Shown here: positions 44,697-54,596 of the stretch, piece by piece
Numbering within the stretch: the stretch's first letter is position 1
Layout of the letters: every line of letters begins with the position of its first letter
From: Ruegeria halocynthiae
Lineage (GTDB): Bacteria; Pseudomonadota; Alphaproteobacteria; Rhodobacterales; Rhodobacteraceae
Assembly: GCF_900106805.1 (NCBI RefSeq)
Contig: NZ_FNNP01000014.1
Location: forward strand, 1 to 56,312
DNA length: 56,312 bases
Direction: 5' to 3'
Translations under genes and position numbers: made by a program
Notes under the pieces: generated by a model
The model's database searches: none
Told to the model about the DNA's origin: nothing
What the model saw: the letters and a program-made list of their open reading frames with translations, nothing else

Positions 44697-45950
44697 CTAG
44701 CGCAGAGCGCGTCCCTTGACGATTGCATCACTGCCAAATCGGCGGCGGATTTCATCCGTCGCACGCTCGGCCTGAGATCGGCGCGCGGCACCGGGGTCCA
44801 GAAGATCGCCCGAGATATCGGCCTGATCTTCCGCGCACAGATCGGAGAGGCCACAACCCAACAGCCGATAAGGTCCCTGATCGCCCACCTGGTCAAACAA
44901 CCCGCGCGCAGTGCGGTAGATACGGTCGGCGATCTGGGTTGCGTCGCGCAGAGACACCCGTCGTGTGATGGTCTTGTGATTGGCTCGTTTTAGTTTCAGC
45001 GTCACGACACGTCCGGCCAGCCCCTTGGCCTTGGCCCTGTCTGCCACCTTCTCGGACATGCGCCACAAGTGCCCGTCGAGGATATCAATACTGGCGGTAT
45101 CCTCAAAGAACGTGGTCTCGTTGCTGATCGACTTCATTGGCTCATGGGCCAACACACGCCGCTTGTCCTGGCCCCGGGCCAGATGCCAAAGCCGATAACC
45201 CATTGATCCGAATCGCGCGGTCAGTGCCTCTTGTTCCCAACGCAAAAGATCGGCGAAGGTGCGAATACCGGCGCGGTCCAGAGATTCTTGTGCCGCTGGC
45301 CCGATCCCCCAAATCAGCCGTACGGGTTGATCATGCAGAAAATCAGCTGTCTCGGCCTTGCCGATTACGGAAAACCCACGCGGCTTGTCCAGGTCCGATG
45401 CGACCTTGGCCAGGAACTTGTTATGGCTCAACCCGATCGAGCCTGTCAGGCCCAGCTCATCCTTCATCCGCTTGACCAGCCGCGCAAGCATCACAGCAGG
45501 CGGAGCACCATGCAGGCGTTCCGTACCTGACAGGTCCATGAATGCCTCATCCAGCGACAGGGGTTCCACATCGGGCGTCAGCTCATCCATCAATGCACGG
45601 ATTTCGCGGGATACGCTGGCATAGACTGACATGCGCGGTTTGATCACCACCGCGTCGGGGCACAGTTGAAGTGCCTTGAACATTGGCATTGCCGATCGCA
45701 CCCCACGAATGCGTGCAACATAACAGGCGGTAGAAACCACACCGCGCTTTCCGCCACCGATAATCACCGGCTTGTCCGCCAATTCGGGATTGTCGCGCTT
45801 TTCCACCGAGGCGTAAAAAGCGTCACAATCCATATGCGCGATGGTAAGGTCGAACAACTCGGGGTGCGATTTCACGCGCGGGCTACCGCAGGACGGGCAA
45901 CGCGAGCCATGCTCGACCTGTTTCAGGCAGTCGCGACAGATGGCGGGCAT
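44697..45950 (-). CDS. dinB: DNA polymerase IV with N-terminal zinc finger
   Basis: A 417-residue Y-family polymerase for translesion synthesis. Catalytic acidic motifs are HMDCDAFYASVE and LSLDEAFMDL. The thumb and little-finger domains follow. The N-terminus has an additional CX2C...CX2C finger (Cys5, Cys8, Cys18, Cys21), which many DinB proteins lack. The stop lies 1 nt from the convergent amidohydrolase stop, so the two overlap functionally at their 3' ends only. Confidence 0.95.
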   Translation of the reverse strand: MPAICRDCLKQVEHGSRCPSCGSPRVKSHPELFDLTIAHMDCDAFYASVEKRDNPELADKPVIIGGGKRGVVSTACYVARIRGVRSAMPMFKALQLCPDAVVIKPRMSVYASVSREIRALMDELTPDVEPLSLDEAFMDLSGTERLHGAPPAVMLARLVKRMKDELGLTGSIGLSHNKFLAKVASDLDKPRGFSVIGKAETADFLHDQPVRLIWGIGPAAQESLDRAGIRTFADLLRWEQEALTARFGSMGYRLWHLARGQDKRRVLAHEPMKSISNETTFFEDTASIDILDGHLWRMSEKVADRAKAKGLAGRVVTLKLKRANHKTITRRVSLRDATQIADRIYRTARGLFDQVGDQGPYRLLGCGLSDLCAEDQADISGDLLDPGAARRSQAERATDEIRRRFGSDAIVKGRALR

Positions 45951-46041
45951 GTTGAGGTTTCTTTCCGGCCAGATATGGCTTGGATCAGCTTTTCCATGCG
46001 TTAGAATCTATCCCGAATGGGCTGAATTAAAAAGGGGACCT

Positions 46042-46440
46042 ATGGACTTCACCGGAGCAAAAACCGCGTTGTTTCTGCGGGACGCGCTGGTGGTGATCCA
46101 AAGAGACGAAAACACAGATATCCCATTTCCGAGGCATCTCGATTTTCCCGGAGGAGGGAAGAACCCCGGCGAAACGCCAATCGAATGCGCATTGCGGGAA
46201 GCGCTCGAAGAGGTTGGATTGTGCTTGTGCGCAACCGATCTCATCTGGTCGCGTCAATATGGTCAAAGCTGGTTTTTTGTTGCCATGCGCCCGTCTGAAG
46301 ATGTCGGCTTGATCCGCTTCGGCGATGAAGGACAGGGCTGGAGGTTGATGCACCCTCAGGATTACCTGACGAATTCGCTGGCAATTCCCAGCTTTGTGAA
46401 CCGGCTAAGGGACTATCTTTCCGAAATGGGAAGGCTCTGA
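46042..46440 (+). CDS. Nudix hydrolase
   Basis: A 132-residue Nudix protein. The full Nudix box is present as GGKNPGE, then a 7-residue spacer, then REALEEVGL, giving the metal-binding Glu residues. It begins at ATG 46042 with GGGGA upstream. It hydrolyses a nucleoside diphosphate derivative; no substrate-specific motif is recognised. Confidence 0.9.
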   Translation: MDFTGAKTALFLRDALVVIQRDENTDIPFPRHLDFPGGGKNPGETPIECALREALEEVGLCLCATDLIWSRQYGQSWFFVAMRPSEDVGLIRFGDEGQGWRLMHPQDYLTNSLAIPSFVNRLRDYLSEMGRL

Positions 46441-46465
46441 ACCGACATTGATGCTCGGGAGAAAA

Positions 46466-46515
46466 CCCCCCGCACCTGCGGGGGGAGGTAACGGACCTCA
46501 GGAAGATATGGTCCG
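46466..46515. other. two inverted repeats in a 263-nt gene-free region
   Basis: CCCCCCGCA-CC-TGCGGGGGG at 46466-46485 and CGGACC ... GGTCCG at 46492-46515 lie between the convergent Nudix and pyrF genes. Neither has a following T-run on either strand. The first may end Nudix transcription, or the pair may be part of a small RNA. No known RNA family was recognised. Confidence 0.4.
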
Positions 46516-46703
46516 TTGGGGAGTGTCTTGAGATCAGAATCGCCCAAATCAGTCTCATCCGATAGCGATAAGCCGGGCGCGCCCAAACTCACGTTTTTCA
46601 TGTGTGTTTTCGGGCACAGGGGCGATTTGGCGCGGATTCGGTAGAAATTGACGTTAGGTCAATCACTTGCGGATTGCTTTTGCCCGGAATTCCGCGTGGT
46701 CGA

Positions 46704-47408
46704 CTAGTGGTGTGCCAAAGAATTTATTTCGTTCAGAATCGCTTCGGCAGCGGCCTTGGGATCATCGGCCTGATAAATCGGGCGGCCCACGACGATATGA
46801 TCTGCGCCGTCGCCGATCGCACCAGAAGGGGTTGCAACTCGTTTCTGATCACCCAATGCCGCACCCGCCGGGCGCACCCCGGGCGTGACTATCAGACGAC
46901 CCGCTGATTGAGGTAGGGCGCGGATCAGTGCGGCTTCCTGAGGGCTGGCGATGACGCCATCGGCCCCCGCTTCGAAAGCCTTGGCCGCGCGTTCGATAAC
47001 AAGGTCCTGCACGTCACCCGCCTTCATGAGGCTCGCGTCCAGATCTTCCCGGTTCAGCGATGTTAGGACGGTGACTGCCAGAATCTTCAGATCCTTGCCC
47101 GAGGCGCCTTCTTTTGCTGCGCGTACCACATGCGGATCACCATGAACCGTCAGGAAATCCAGATCGAACTGCGCCAGCCCACGCACGGCGTTTTCCACTG
47201 TATTGCCGATATCGAACAGCTTCATGTCCAGAAAGATGCGCTTGCCGTGTTCCTGTTTAAGTTCGTTAGCTAATGTCAGCCCGCCGCCGGTCAGCATCCC
47301 CAATCCAATCTTGTAAAACGATACCGCATCGCCAAGCCGCTCGGCCAGGGCCAGCCCCTGCAGGGCGTTTGGAACATCAAGGGCTACGATCAGGCGGTCG
47401 TCGGACAT
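46704..47408 (-). CDS. pyrF: orotidine-5'-phosphate decarboxylase
   Basis: A 234-residue OMP decarboxylase, the last step of UMP synthesis. The catalytic DMKLFDIGNTV (Asp-Lys-Asp), the N-terminal LIVALDVPN, and the phosphate-binding VTPGVRPAG and VVGRPIYQA segments are all present. Start ATG 47408 has AAGGAG 6 nt upstream and matches the family N-terminus. Confidence 0.96.
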   Translation of the reverse strand: MSDDRLIVALDVPNALQGLALAERLGDAVSFYKIGLGMLTGGGLTLANELKQEHGKRIFLDMKLFDIGNTVENAVRGLAQFDLDFLTVHGDPHVVRAAKEGASGKDLKILAVTVLTSLNREDLDASLMKAGDVQDLVIERAAKAFEAGADGVIASPQEAALIRALPQSAGRLIVTPGVRPAGAALGDQKRVATPSGAIGDGADHIVVGRPIYQADDPKAAAEAILNEINSLAHH

Positions 47409-47547
47409 GGGGGGCTCCTTTTTGGCAAACGTCTGCGTCCTAACGGGTTCGGGGCGCTCTGTCCATGCTGGAAGCGGGAGTGACACAGATCACCCAGTAT
47501 TTGGCGCAATATGCTAAGGTGCTGCGAAATCAGTACAGGGGACAGAC

Positions 47548-47871
47548 ATGATGAAGAAAATACTTGTGCTTGGCGCAGCGCTGATGCTGGCCGCATGTGA
47601 GGACGCGCCGCAGAGCGATCCGCCAGAAACCGGCGCCGCGCCGGCCCCGACCAATGACAACCTTCCCCTGGTGCGCGGCTACCGGTCCGAGGATGACTGG
47701 TGTCAGCTCACGGGTGAAAGCAGCTTTACCGGCGAATTCCTGGATCATGCCGCAGATCTGGTTTCTTGCCCCACCGGTAGCGATGCTGAACAATCGCTGG
47801 TCGAGTCACACAATGCACAACTGATGGGACAGACCGGGGGCTACACCGTCTATTCAATTCCTCTCGGCTAA
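47548..47871 (+). CDS. small lipoprotein of unknown function
   Basis: A 107-residue lipoprotein with the lipobox LAAC (Cys17) after a short Lys-led signal peptide. A proline-rich spacer follows, then a domain with two Cys residues (DDWCQL, LVSCPT) that could form a disulfide. AGGGGA precedes the start. It is convergent with, and overlaps by 4 nt, the downstream membrane-protein gene. No family recognised. Confidence 0.8.
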   Translation: MMKKILVLGAALMLAACEDAPQSDPPETGAAPAPTNDNLPLVRGYRSEDDWCQLTGESSFTGEFLDHAADLVSCPTGSDAEQSLVESHNAQLMGQTGGYTVYSIPLG

Positions 47872-48425
47872 GACTGTCTTGCGACCCAGGCTGCATTGAG
47901 TGCGATCAAGGCGATGCCCGAAAGCTCCATAAGCCAATTGATACGGATGAACAGGAAATCGGTGCTCAGCAGGGCGTCGAGATTATGAAAACCAGCGGCG
48001 CGGATCAATACGAAACATATGAGGAAGACGAAGCCCAGCAGTGCCAAACCAATCCGGCTGAGATGCCTTCGGAGCAACCAAAGGCTGACAAGCGCGACCC
48101 AGATGCCGCTGAACATCACCACAAGGATAAACCCGATCTGCAAAGACCGGCGATCTTCATACCAACCCTGCATCTGTGATAGGCAACGGGCGGCTGCGGT
48201 CAGCCCCGATTGAAGATCAAGCTGTTTGTTGATCATCAGTGCAAACAGCAGCACCGTTAGTGCCAGCCAGAACAGCCGCATCCCTTGGCTTACGGTTGTC
48301 CGGGCTGCCCTGAAACAAAGAATGGTGGTGATCCCGTATGCGGCGACCGTCACCCAGCCCATGGGTGTTGGGTCGCCAATGACGGGCGACCACCGGTCGG
48401 AGATACATCTGAAAAGTTCTTGCAC
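47868..48425 (-). CDS. membrane protein of unknown function
   Basis: A 185-residue inner-membrane protein with about five hydrophobic segments (around 22-40, 50-68, 96-117, 126-146, 160-182). It is unrecognised. Its 3' end overlaps the small lipoprotein gene on the other strand. It diverges from clpB with about 215 nt between them. Confidence 0.78.
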   Translation of the reverse strand: MQELFRCISDRWSPVIGDPTPMGWVTVAAYGITTILCFRAARTTVSQGMRLFWLALTVLLFALMINKQLDLQSGLTAAARCLSQMQGWYEDRRSLQIGFILVVMFSGIWVALVSLWLLRRHLSRIGLALLGFVFLICFVLIRAAGFHNLDALLSTDFLFIRINWLMELSGIALIALNAAWVARQS

Positions 48426-48536
48426 TACTGTCTTCCTATGACATTCGTAAAATATGATTTGGTATCATCTGTTTGTGTCAAGGCTCTATTACATTGAAAG
48501 GGCAGGGTACTGCCTGTGATATTGTGGCGGGACAGA

Positions 48537-48565
48537 CTTGAATACACGTCAATATTACCCAAATT
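48537..48565 (+). promoter_or_regulatory. possible heat-shock (RpoH) promoter of clpB
   Basis: CTTGAA at 48537-48542 and CCCAAATT at 48558-48565 resemble the -35 and -10 elements of RpoH promoters, 15 nt apart. ClpB is a typical RpoH target, so the site is plausible, but the -10 element matches only partly. Confidence 0.4.
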
Positions 48566-48640
48566 GAATGTGAGGCCCAGATCGACGTGTGCCGCCAAGC
48601 GGGCGCGTCACAATAGGGCGCTTGAGAAAAGGAGAATGCA

Positions 48641-51259
48641 ATGGACTTGAACAAGTTCACCGAGCGGGCACGGGGATTCGTGCAGGCCGCGCAAACGATC
48701 GCGCTACGTGAGGGGCACCAGAGGCTGGAGCCCACGCATATTCTGAAAGCATTGATGGATGACGATCAGGGGCTGGCCAGCAACCTGATCACGCGTGCCG
48801 GTGGTGCGCCCAACTGCGTGGTCGAGGCGCTGGACGCCGCGATGGGCAAGATTCCGAAGGTCAGCGGTGACGCCAGCCAGATTTACATGGACGGCCAGAC
48901 CGCCAAGGTTCTGGACGAAGCCGGGAAAATCGCCACCAAGGCAGGCGACAGCTTTGTGCCGGTCGAGCGGGTTTTGATGGCGCTGTGCATGGTGAAATCC
49001 AAGGCCAAGGAGGCGTTGGAGGCCGGTGCTGTATCCGCGCAAAAGCTGAACGAGGCGATCAACGATATCCGCAAGGGCCGTACGGCAGATACTGCCTCGG
49101 CGGAAGAAGGCTATGACGCGCTGAAGAAATACGCGCGCGATCTGACCGAAGCGGCCGCCGAGGGTAAGATCGACCCGATCATCGGGCGGGATGAAGAAAT
49201 CCGCCGTTCGATGCAGGTTCTGTCACGGCGCACCAAGAACAACCCGGTTTTGATCGGGGAGCCCGGTGTTGGTAAAACCGCGATTGCCGAGGGCATGGCC
49301 CTGCGCATCATCAACGGCGACGTGCCGGAATCGCTGAAGGATAAAAAGCTGCTTGCGCTCGACATGGGCGCACTGATTGCTGGTGCGAAGTACCGCGGTG
49401 AGTTCGAAGAACGCCTGAAGGCGGTTCTGACCGAGGTGACCGAGGCCGCCGGTGAGATCATCCTGTTCATCGATGAAATGCACACGCTTGTCGGTGCTGG
49501 TAAATCCGACGGCGCAATGGACGCGGCCAACCTGATCAAGCCTGCGCTTGCCCGGGGTGAGCTGCATTGTATCGGCGCAACCACCCTGGATGAATATCGC
49601 AAATACGTCGAAAAAGACGCGGCCCTCGCGCGTCGTTTCCAGCCAGTTTTGGTGGCCGAACCGACCGTAGAGGACACGATCAGCATTCTGCGCGGCATCA
49701 AGGAAAAGTATGAGCTGCACCACGGTGTGCGCATCTCGGACTCGGCGCTGGTGTCGGCGGCGACCCTGTCGCATCGTTATATCACCGACCGGTTCCTGCC
49801 CGACAAAGCCATCGACCTTGTTGATGAGGCCGCGTCGCGGTTGCGGATGGAGGTGGACTCCAAGCCTGAGGAACTTGACCAGCTTGATCGTCAGATCCTG
49901 CAAATGCAGATCGAAGAAGAAGCGCTGAAGCTTGAGGACGACGCGGCCTCTAAGGATCGTCTGGAAACCTTGCAAAAGGATCTGGCCGATCTGCAGGAGC
50001 AGTCCGCCGAAATGACAGCCCAGTGGCAGGCCGAACGCGACAAGCTGGCTGGCGCGCGTGATTTGAAAGAACAGCTCGATAAGGCGCGCGCTGATCTTGA
50101 GATTGCCAAACGCGAAGGCAATCTGGCCAAGGCGGGTGAGCTGTCCTATGGCGTCATCCCTGAGCTTGAGAAAAAGCTGACCGAGGCCGAAAATGCCGAA
50201 AGCAGCCAGATGATGGCCGAGGAAACGGTGCGTCCGGAACAGATTGCCAGCGTGGTTGAACGCTGGACCGGTATCCCGACCTCGAAAATGCTGGAAGGTG
50301 AGCGCGAGAAACTGCTGCGGATGGAAGACGATCTGCATTCCCGCGTGATCGGTCAGGATGCGGCGGTCACGGCTGTCTCAAACGCAGTGCGCCGTGCCCG
50401 TGCGGGCCTGAATGACGAGGGCCGCCCGTTGGGCTCGTTCCTGTTCCTCGGCCCGACCGGCGTGGGTAAGACCGAGCTGACCAAGGCCGTGGCGAACTTC
50501 CTGTTTGATGACGACAACGCGATGGTGCGCATCGACATGTCCGAGTTCATGGAGAAGCACGCGGTCGCCCGTCTGATCGGTGCCCCTCCGGGCTATGTCG
50601 GCTATGACGAAGGCGGTGTGCTGACCGAAGCCGTACGGCGCAGGCCCTATCAGGTCGTGCTGTTTGATGAGGTCGAAAAGGCGCACCCGGATGTGTTCAA
50701 CGTGCTGTTACAGGTTCTCGATGATGGTGTGCTGACCGATGGTCAGGGCCGCACCGTGGACTTCAAGCAGACGCTGATCATTCTGACGTCGAACCTTGGG
50801 TCTCAGGCGCTCAGCCAGTTGCCCGAAGGTGCCGACAGCGCGCAGGCGCGACACGACGTGATGGATGCGGTCCGGGCACATTTCCGGCCGGAATTCCTGA
50901 ACCGTCTGGATGAAACGATCATCTTCGACCGGCTCAAGCGCGAGGACATGGATGGCATCGTCGATATCCAGATGGCGCGTTTGCAGAAACGTCTGGCCGC
51001 CCGCAAGATCGAGTTGGTCTTGGATGATGGTGCCAAGGAATGGCTCGCGAACGAAGGCTATGACCCGGTCTTCGGTGCCCGCCCGCTGAAACGTGTGATC
51101 CAACGCGCGCTTCAGAACCCGCTGGCCGAGGCTCTGCTGGCCGGTGAGATCAAGGATGGTGAGACCATTCCGGTATCAGCCGGGGCCGAAGGTCTGATCA
51201 TCGGGGATCGGCTGGGCACATCCGAGCGACCCCGCCCGGACGACGCCGTGGTGCATTAA
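48641..51259 (+). CDS. clpB: ATP-dependent disaggregase ClpB
   Basis: An 872-residue AAA+ chaperone with the full ClpB layout. An N-terminal double Clp domain (1-150) is followed by NBD1 with Walker [10 protein letters not shown] and Walker B LFIDEMH, the coiled-coil middle domain (about 400-525, [20 protein letters not shown]) and NBD2 with GPTGVGKTE and [14 protein letters not shown]. It rescues aggregated proteins together with DnaK. It is monocistronic and followed by a terminator. Confidence 0.98.
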   Translation: MDLNKFTERARGFVQAAQTIALREGHQRLEPTHILKALMDDDQGLASNLITRAGGAPNCVVEALDAAMGKIPKVSGDASQIYMDGQTAKVLDEAGKIATKAGDSFVPVERVLMALCMVKSKAKEALEAGAVSAQKLNEAINDIRKGRTADTASAEEGYDALKKYARDLTEAAAEGKIDPIIGRDEEIRRSMQVLSRRTKNNPVLIGEPGVGKTAIAEGMALRIINGDVPESLKDKKLLALDMGALIAGAKYRGEFEERLKAVLTEVTEAAGEIILFIDEMHTLVGAGKSDGAMDAANLIKPALARGELHCIGATTLDEYRKYVEKDAALARRFQPVLVAEPTVEDTISILRGIKEKYELHHGVRISDSALVSAATLSHRYITDRFLPDKAIDLVDEAASRLRMEVDSKPEELDQLDRQILQMQIEEEALKLEDDAASKDRLETLQKDLADLQEQSAEMTAQWQAERDKLAGARDLKEQLDKARADLEIAKREGNLAKAGELSYGVIPELEKKLTEAENAESSQMMAEETVRPEQIASVVERWTGIPTSKMLEGEREKLLRMEDDLHSRVIGQDAAVTAVSNAVRRARAGLNDEGRPLGSFLFLGPTGVGKTELTKAVANFLFDDDNAMVRIDMSEFMEKHAVARLIGAPPGYVGYDEGGVLTEAVRRRPYQVVLFDEVEKAHPDVFNVLLQVLDDGVLTDGQGRTVDFKQTLIILTSNLGSQALSQLPEGADSAQARHDVMDAVRAHFRPEFLNRLDETIIFDRLKREDMDGIVDIQMARLQKRLAARKIELVLDDGAKEWLANEGYDPVFGARPLKRVIQRALQNPLAEALLAGEIKDGETIPVSAGAEGLIIGDRLGTSERPRPDDAVVH

Positions 51260-51277
51260 CGCCCATCACAAGCTCTG

Positions 51278-51305
51278 AAAGACCCGCCCTGTTGCGGGTC
51301 TTTTC
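51278..51305 (+). terminator. intrinsic terminator after clpB
   Basis: AAAGACCCGC / GCGGGTCTTT stem around a CCTGTT loop, ending in TTTTC, 19 nt past the clpB stop. Confidence 0.93.
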
Positions 51306-51367
51306 ATTACCGGTTGGGCGGGACATGGACTAACCAAATGAAAACCGCCTCGCGGCAATGCCATTGA

Positions 51368-52093
51368 TCACATCTGAAAGTGAATGTGGTCGTCGTGACG
51401 CGCAGCTCGGCAGCCTTGGAAACGGACTTTGTTATGTGCCACGCCAAGGCGACTGACCAAATGTGGTTCAATGAAAATCTTACCGACACGTGCATCTGCC
51501 GATAAGACCTGCATCACTGTTCGGGTGCGTTCTGTATCAAGCTCATAGCTGCGCCAGACCGGTTGGACAAAACCAAAATCCCAACGAAGGCTGGGCCACG
51601 ATTTTGAGCATTCCGTTGGTCCGTCCTCAAATGCGAAATACCCGATTGGAGAGCGGGTTGCCCCGGGCAGGTAGCCGTTTTCATCACGATAGTAGAATGC
51701 CAGATCTGCCTTTTCACCGTCATCATGTGAAAGATGCGGGAGGAGAGGAAACCCGTTGAAGAACGGGAAGTTTGCATCGAGAAGCAGAGTCTTTGTACCG
51801 GGAAAGCGCTTTGCCACCTCCTCAGCGGTGTCTTCCAACACGTCAGCCAATTCTGGCGAAACATAGTTTCTGTTTAAGGCGCAGTATGTCCAGTTTTGGA
51901 CTTGAAGCGGCCCGGAACCAAAACAGCTGATGGCAACACGCCCAAAATGAGGTGCAACCCAAAGGGCGGAAAAAGAAAGGGCAACGTAAGCCAGAACAAA
52001 AGCGACAAGTCGCCGCCTGAAAAACAGGGCTATGATCCAAGCAAGACCCCCATTTGAGTAAGAACGCTCAAAATCAAAAAGACAAAAGTACAA
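51368..52093 (-). CDS. membrane-anchored LAS-type metallopeptidase candidate
   Basis: A 241-residue protein, poorly recognised as a whole. A single N-terminal membrane segment (about 27-47) anchors it to the periplasmic side. The motif HLSHDDGEKADL has the H..G...D spacing of LAS peptidases (SxHxxGxAxD), and the C-terminal HDDHIHFQ resembles the HxxHxH zinc site of murein endopeptidases of the MepA group. A peptidoglycan hydrolase is therefore possible. Start is TTG 52093 with no better codon in frame; it is uncertain. Base composition is more A+T-rich than its neighbours. Confidence 0.6.
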   Translation of the reverse strand: MYFCLFDFERSYSNGGLAWIIALFFRRRLVAFVLAYVALSFSALWVAPHFGRVAISCFGSGPLQVQNWTYCALNRNYVSPELADVLEDTAEEVAKRFPGTKTLLLDANFPFFNGFPLLPHLSHDDGEKADLAFYYRDENGYLPGATRSPIGYFAFEDGPTECSKSWPSLRWDFGFVQPVWRSYELDTERTRTVMQVLSADARVGKIFIEPHLVSRLGVAHNKVRFQGCRAARHDDHIHFQM

Positions 52094-52259
52094 AATACCG
52101 CGCGCAACACAAAAATGGTTTGGCCTCTCGATTGATCGTCAGCCACAGGTTCTCTTTGAGGGGCGTGATGTCAATGCTACTTGTGCGATCTGCGCCCAAG
52201 CAGCACGTGCAGATCAACATTTAGAAACCGCACCCGCTTACAGAGTTTGCCTCCGCTGA

Positions 52260-53435
52260 TCACGGCGCTTTCTTCCACCAGTCGCCGGGTTTTTGCCTGT
52301 TGCCGTGCGCGCGGGCCAGCCAAAGCGCCAGTTTCCGCAACGGGCTGAGCGCCAGCTTCAGCCACAGCCGGTCTTGCAGGGTTTGATAATCCCGGTTGAA
52401 CGGGCAAACCCGCATGCAGATAGCGCAGTCCGAGGCGATCTTGGCCCAGAAAGAAAAACACTTCTCTGCGTCCGAGGTCCACTTTCGCACGCCCTTAATG
52501 GCCGAGACATTGGTGGTTTCGGTCGAGGGTGGCCCATACGGCAGCGCCTTCACGGGGCAGGCATCCGCGCATTTCGTGCAAATATCGCAAAACGCCCGCA
52601 CACCTGATGGTTTGGGCGTGTCATGTGCCAGCGGCAGGTTGGTGAATATTTTCGAAAACCGCAGCCGGGGGCCGAATTCCGGCGTGATCACCATCTGATT
52701 TCGGGCATACTCGCCCAGACCGGCCTTGATCGCGTAAGGGATCACAAGGGCCGTGTCGTTCATCGAGGGAACCGCCTCATATCCCAGGTTTCGGATATAG
52801 GCGGCCAGTTGCATGACGATCGACGCTTCGTGGCTGTATTCGCGCCCGGTCGCCGCACCGGCAAGGGCTGACGGGTAGGTGGCAACCAATTCCCGGTCCA
52901 TTTCATGGCCCAGAACAATGATCGAGTTCAGCCCCTCGGGCAGGTCGTGCGGCGCATCAGACATATCTCTGGTGTCGATGCGGGCGGTATAGATCCAGCG
53001 CTCATCCAGATCGGTAATCCCACATAGATCCGCGCCAAAGAATTTTGCGATGCGCTTGACCTCGGATGCCATCTTTGCCGGGTCATCGACCTCAACCGCG
53101 TCAGGCGCGACCGGGGTGTCCGGCTGGATCGGTGCCTGAAACCCTTCGCGCTTGCCGTCTTCAGCGCGGCGGTTTGAGATGACATCCGAGATCAGCCACG
53201 CCGCATTGCGCAAGGCAAAGTCGCGCTGGGCGAACCCTTCGCCCCGTCGCGGCGCGGCCTCCATCCTGTAGGAGGCAAAAAACCTGTCGGTCATCTTCGA
53301 TTTGATCCGGTCGTCCCAGAACGCGCGCGTGAAAATGTCATTTCGCTGCGTGAACCGCTCGAAATCATCGGTGATCTCGATTCCGGCTTCAGCGTCTTGT
53401 TCAAGTCGAGGAGGGGTGTTCTTGGGCCAGACCAT
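52260..53435 (-). CDS. reductive-dehalogenase-like double [4Fe-4S] protein
   Basis: A 391-residue protein with two bacterial ferredoxin-type [4Fe-4S] motifs: CDICTKCADACP and CAICMRVCP. These follow a domain with NMVIT, LGEYARNQMVITPEFGPRLRF and the GYEAVP segment found in reductive dehalogenases and epoxyqueuosine reductases. Cobalamin (B12) binding is likely by analogy. No Tat signal or membrane partner gene is visible, so it appears cytoplasmic and unlike classical respiratory enzymes. Substrate unknown. Confidence 0.8.
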   Translation of the reverse strand: MVWPKNTPPRLEQDAEAGIEITDDFERFTQRNDIFTRAFWDDRIKSKMTDRFFASYRMEAAPRRGEGFAQRDFALRNAAWLISDVISNRRAEDGKREGFQAPIQPDTPVAPDAVEVDDPAKMASEVKRIAKFFGADLCGITDLDERWIYTARIDTRDMSDAPHDLPEGLNSIIVLGHEMDRELVATYPSALAGAATGREYSHEASIVMQLAAYIRNLGYEAVPSMNDTALVIPYAIKAGLGEYARNQMVITPEFGPRLRFSKIFTNLPLAHDTPKPSGVRAFCDICTKCADACPVKALPYGPPSTETTNVSAIKGVRKWTSDAEKCFSFWAKIASDCAICMRVCPFNRDYQTLQDRLWLKLALSPLRKLALWLARAHGNRQKPGDWWKKAP

Positions 53436-53517
53436 TCCGGGACCATAGCGAGGCGCATGGGGCTGCGCAATCAGCCGAAGTCTCGCCCCAAAGGGTCGAA
53501 ATCGGGTCTTTAAAACG

Positions 53518-53566
53518 TGTACAAGACGGAAGATCGGGCTTTGTGGGCATGTACAACACGGAAGAT
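53518..53566. repeat. 17-bp direct repeat in a divergent promoter region
   Basis: TGTACAAGACGGAAGAT (53518-53534) and TGTACAACACGGAAGAT (53550-53566) differ at one base and are 32 nt apart, about three helical turns. They lie between the divergent Fe-S protein gene and msrP, so a regulator-binding site is a reasonable guess. Confidence 0.7.
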
Positions 53567-53673
53567 GCGCCGGTTACGTTACAATCCGGTCTCCCAATCG
53601 TGACGATCGTTTTCTTGGCTCTGTGTTATCACGCATTACCTTGGACCCGAGGAAACGAAAGACGGAGACCCAA

Positions 53674-54576
53674 ATGGCGCATCGCTGGACCAACAAACTG
53701 ACGCATAATGACGTCACCCCAAGGACGGCGTTCCTGAACCGGCGGCAGGTAATGGCCGGTCTGGCAGGTGTCGGGCTTGCAGGAATTGTCAAACCAGCAG
53801 ATGCGAAGGAAGGTCTTGGGCCGAATACCTGGGAAGAGATCACCTCGTATAACAACTATTACGAATTCGGCACCCGCAAGGACGATCCCGCAAAATATGC
53901 CCATACCTTGGTAACCGAGCCTTGGAGCGTCAAGATCGACGGCCTGGTAGATCGGCCGGGTGAATATGACTTCAAGGATATCCTCTCGGAAATGACCATC
54001 GAGGAACGCATCTATCGGTTTCGGTGTGTCGAAGCCTGGTCGATGGTGATTCCGTGGAACGGGTTTGAACTGGCCGATCTGCTCAATATGGCCGGGGTAC
54101 AGGATGGCGCAAAATTTGTGGCATTTGAAACAGCCTATCGCCCGGATGAAATGCCTGGTTTGCAATACCCGGTGCTTGAATGGCCCTATCGCGAAGGCTT
54201 GCGGTTGGATGAGGCGATGCATCCGCTGACGCTGATCGCAACGGGCATTTACGGCAAGACGATCCCAAACCAGAACGGGGCGCCTCTGCGTCTGGTGGTG
54301 CCGTGGAAATACGGGTTCAAGTCGATCAAGTCGATTGTGCGCATCACCTTGACGGATACGCAGCCTCCGACCAGCTGGAACATGGCGGGTCCGCGGGAGT
54401 ATGGTTTTTACAGCAACGTGAACCCCAACGTCGATCATCCACGCTGGTCGCAGGCTTCCGAGCGACCGATCGGAGGCGGTCTGTTTGCCAAACGTGAACC
54501 TACGCTGATGTTAAACGGCTACGAGGAAGAGGTCGCCAGCTTATACGAAGGTATGGATCTGGCTGCGAACTACTGA
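53674..54576 (+). CDS. msrP: protein-methionine-sulfoxide reductase catalytic subunit MsrP
   Basis: A 300-residue molybdenum enzyme (YedY) that repairs oxidised methionine in periplasmic proteins. It has a Tat signal (LNRRQVMAGLAGVG) and the molybdenum-ligating Cys118 in YRFRCVEAWSM. GGAGA precedes ATG 53674. Its electron donor MsrQ is encoded about 800 nt downstream, beyond an inserted opposite-strand gene. Confidence 0.95.
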   Translation: MAHRWTNKLTHNDVTPRTAFLNRRQVMAGLAGVGLAGIVKPADAKEGLGPNTWEEITSYNNYYEFGTRKDDPAKYAHTLVTEPWSVKIDGLVDRPGEYDFKDILSEMTIEERIYRFRCVEAWSMVIPWNGFELADLLNMAGVQDGAKFVAFETAYRPDEMPGLQYPVLEWPYREGLRLDEAMHPLTLIATGIYGKTIPNQNGAPLRLVVPWKYGFKSIKSIVRITLTDTQPPTSWNMAGPREYGFYSNVNPNVDHPRWSQASERPIGGGLFAKREPTLMLNGYEEEVASLYEGMDLAANY

Positions 54577-54596
54577 AACTGAGAAAGTTCGGGTCT

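Noticed and set aside
46466..46515. Signal recognition particle RNA or 6S RNA
   Set aside because: The conserved SRP tetraloop region and the long 6S duplex are absent; only two short hairpins are visible.
51278..51305. A small RNA gene after clpB
   Set aside because: The hairpin with T-run is fully explained as the clpB terminator.
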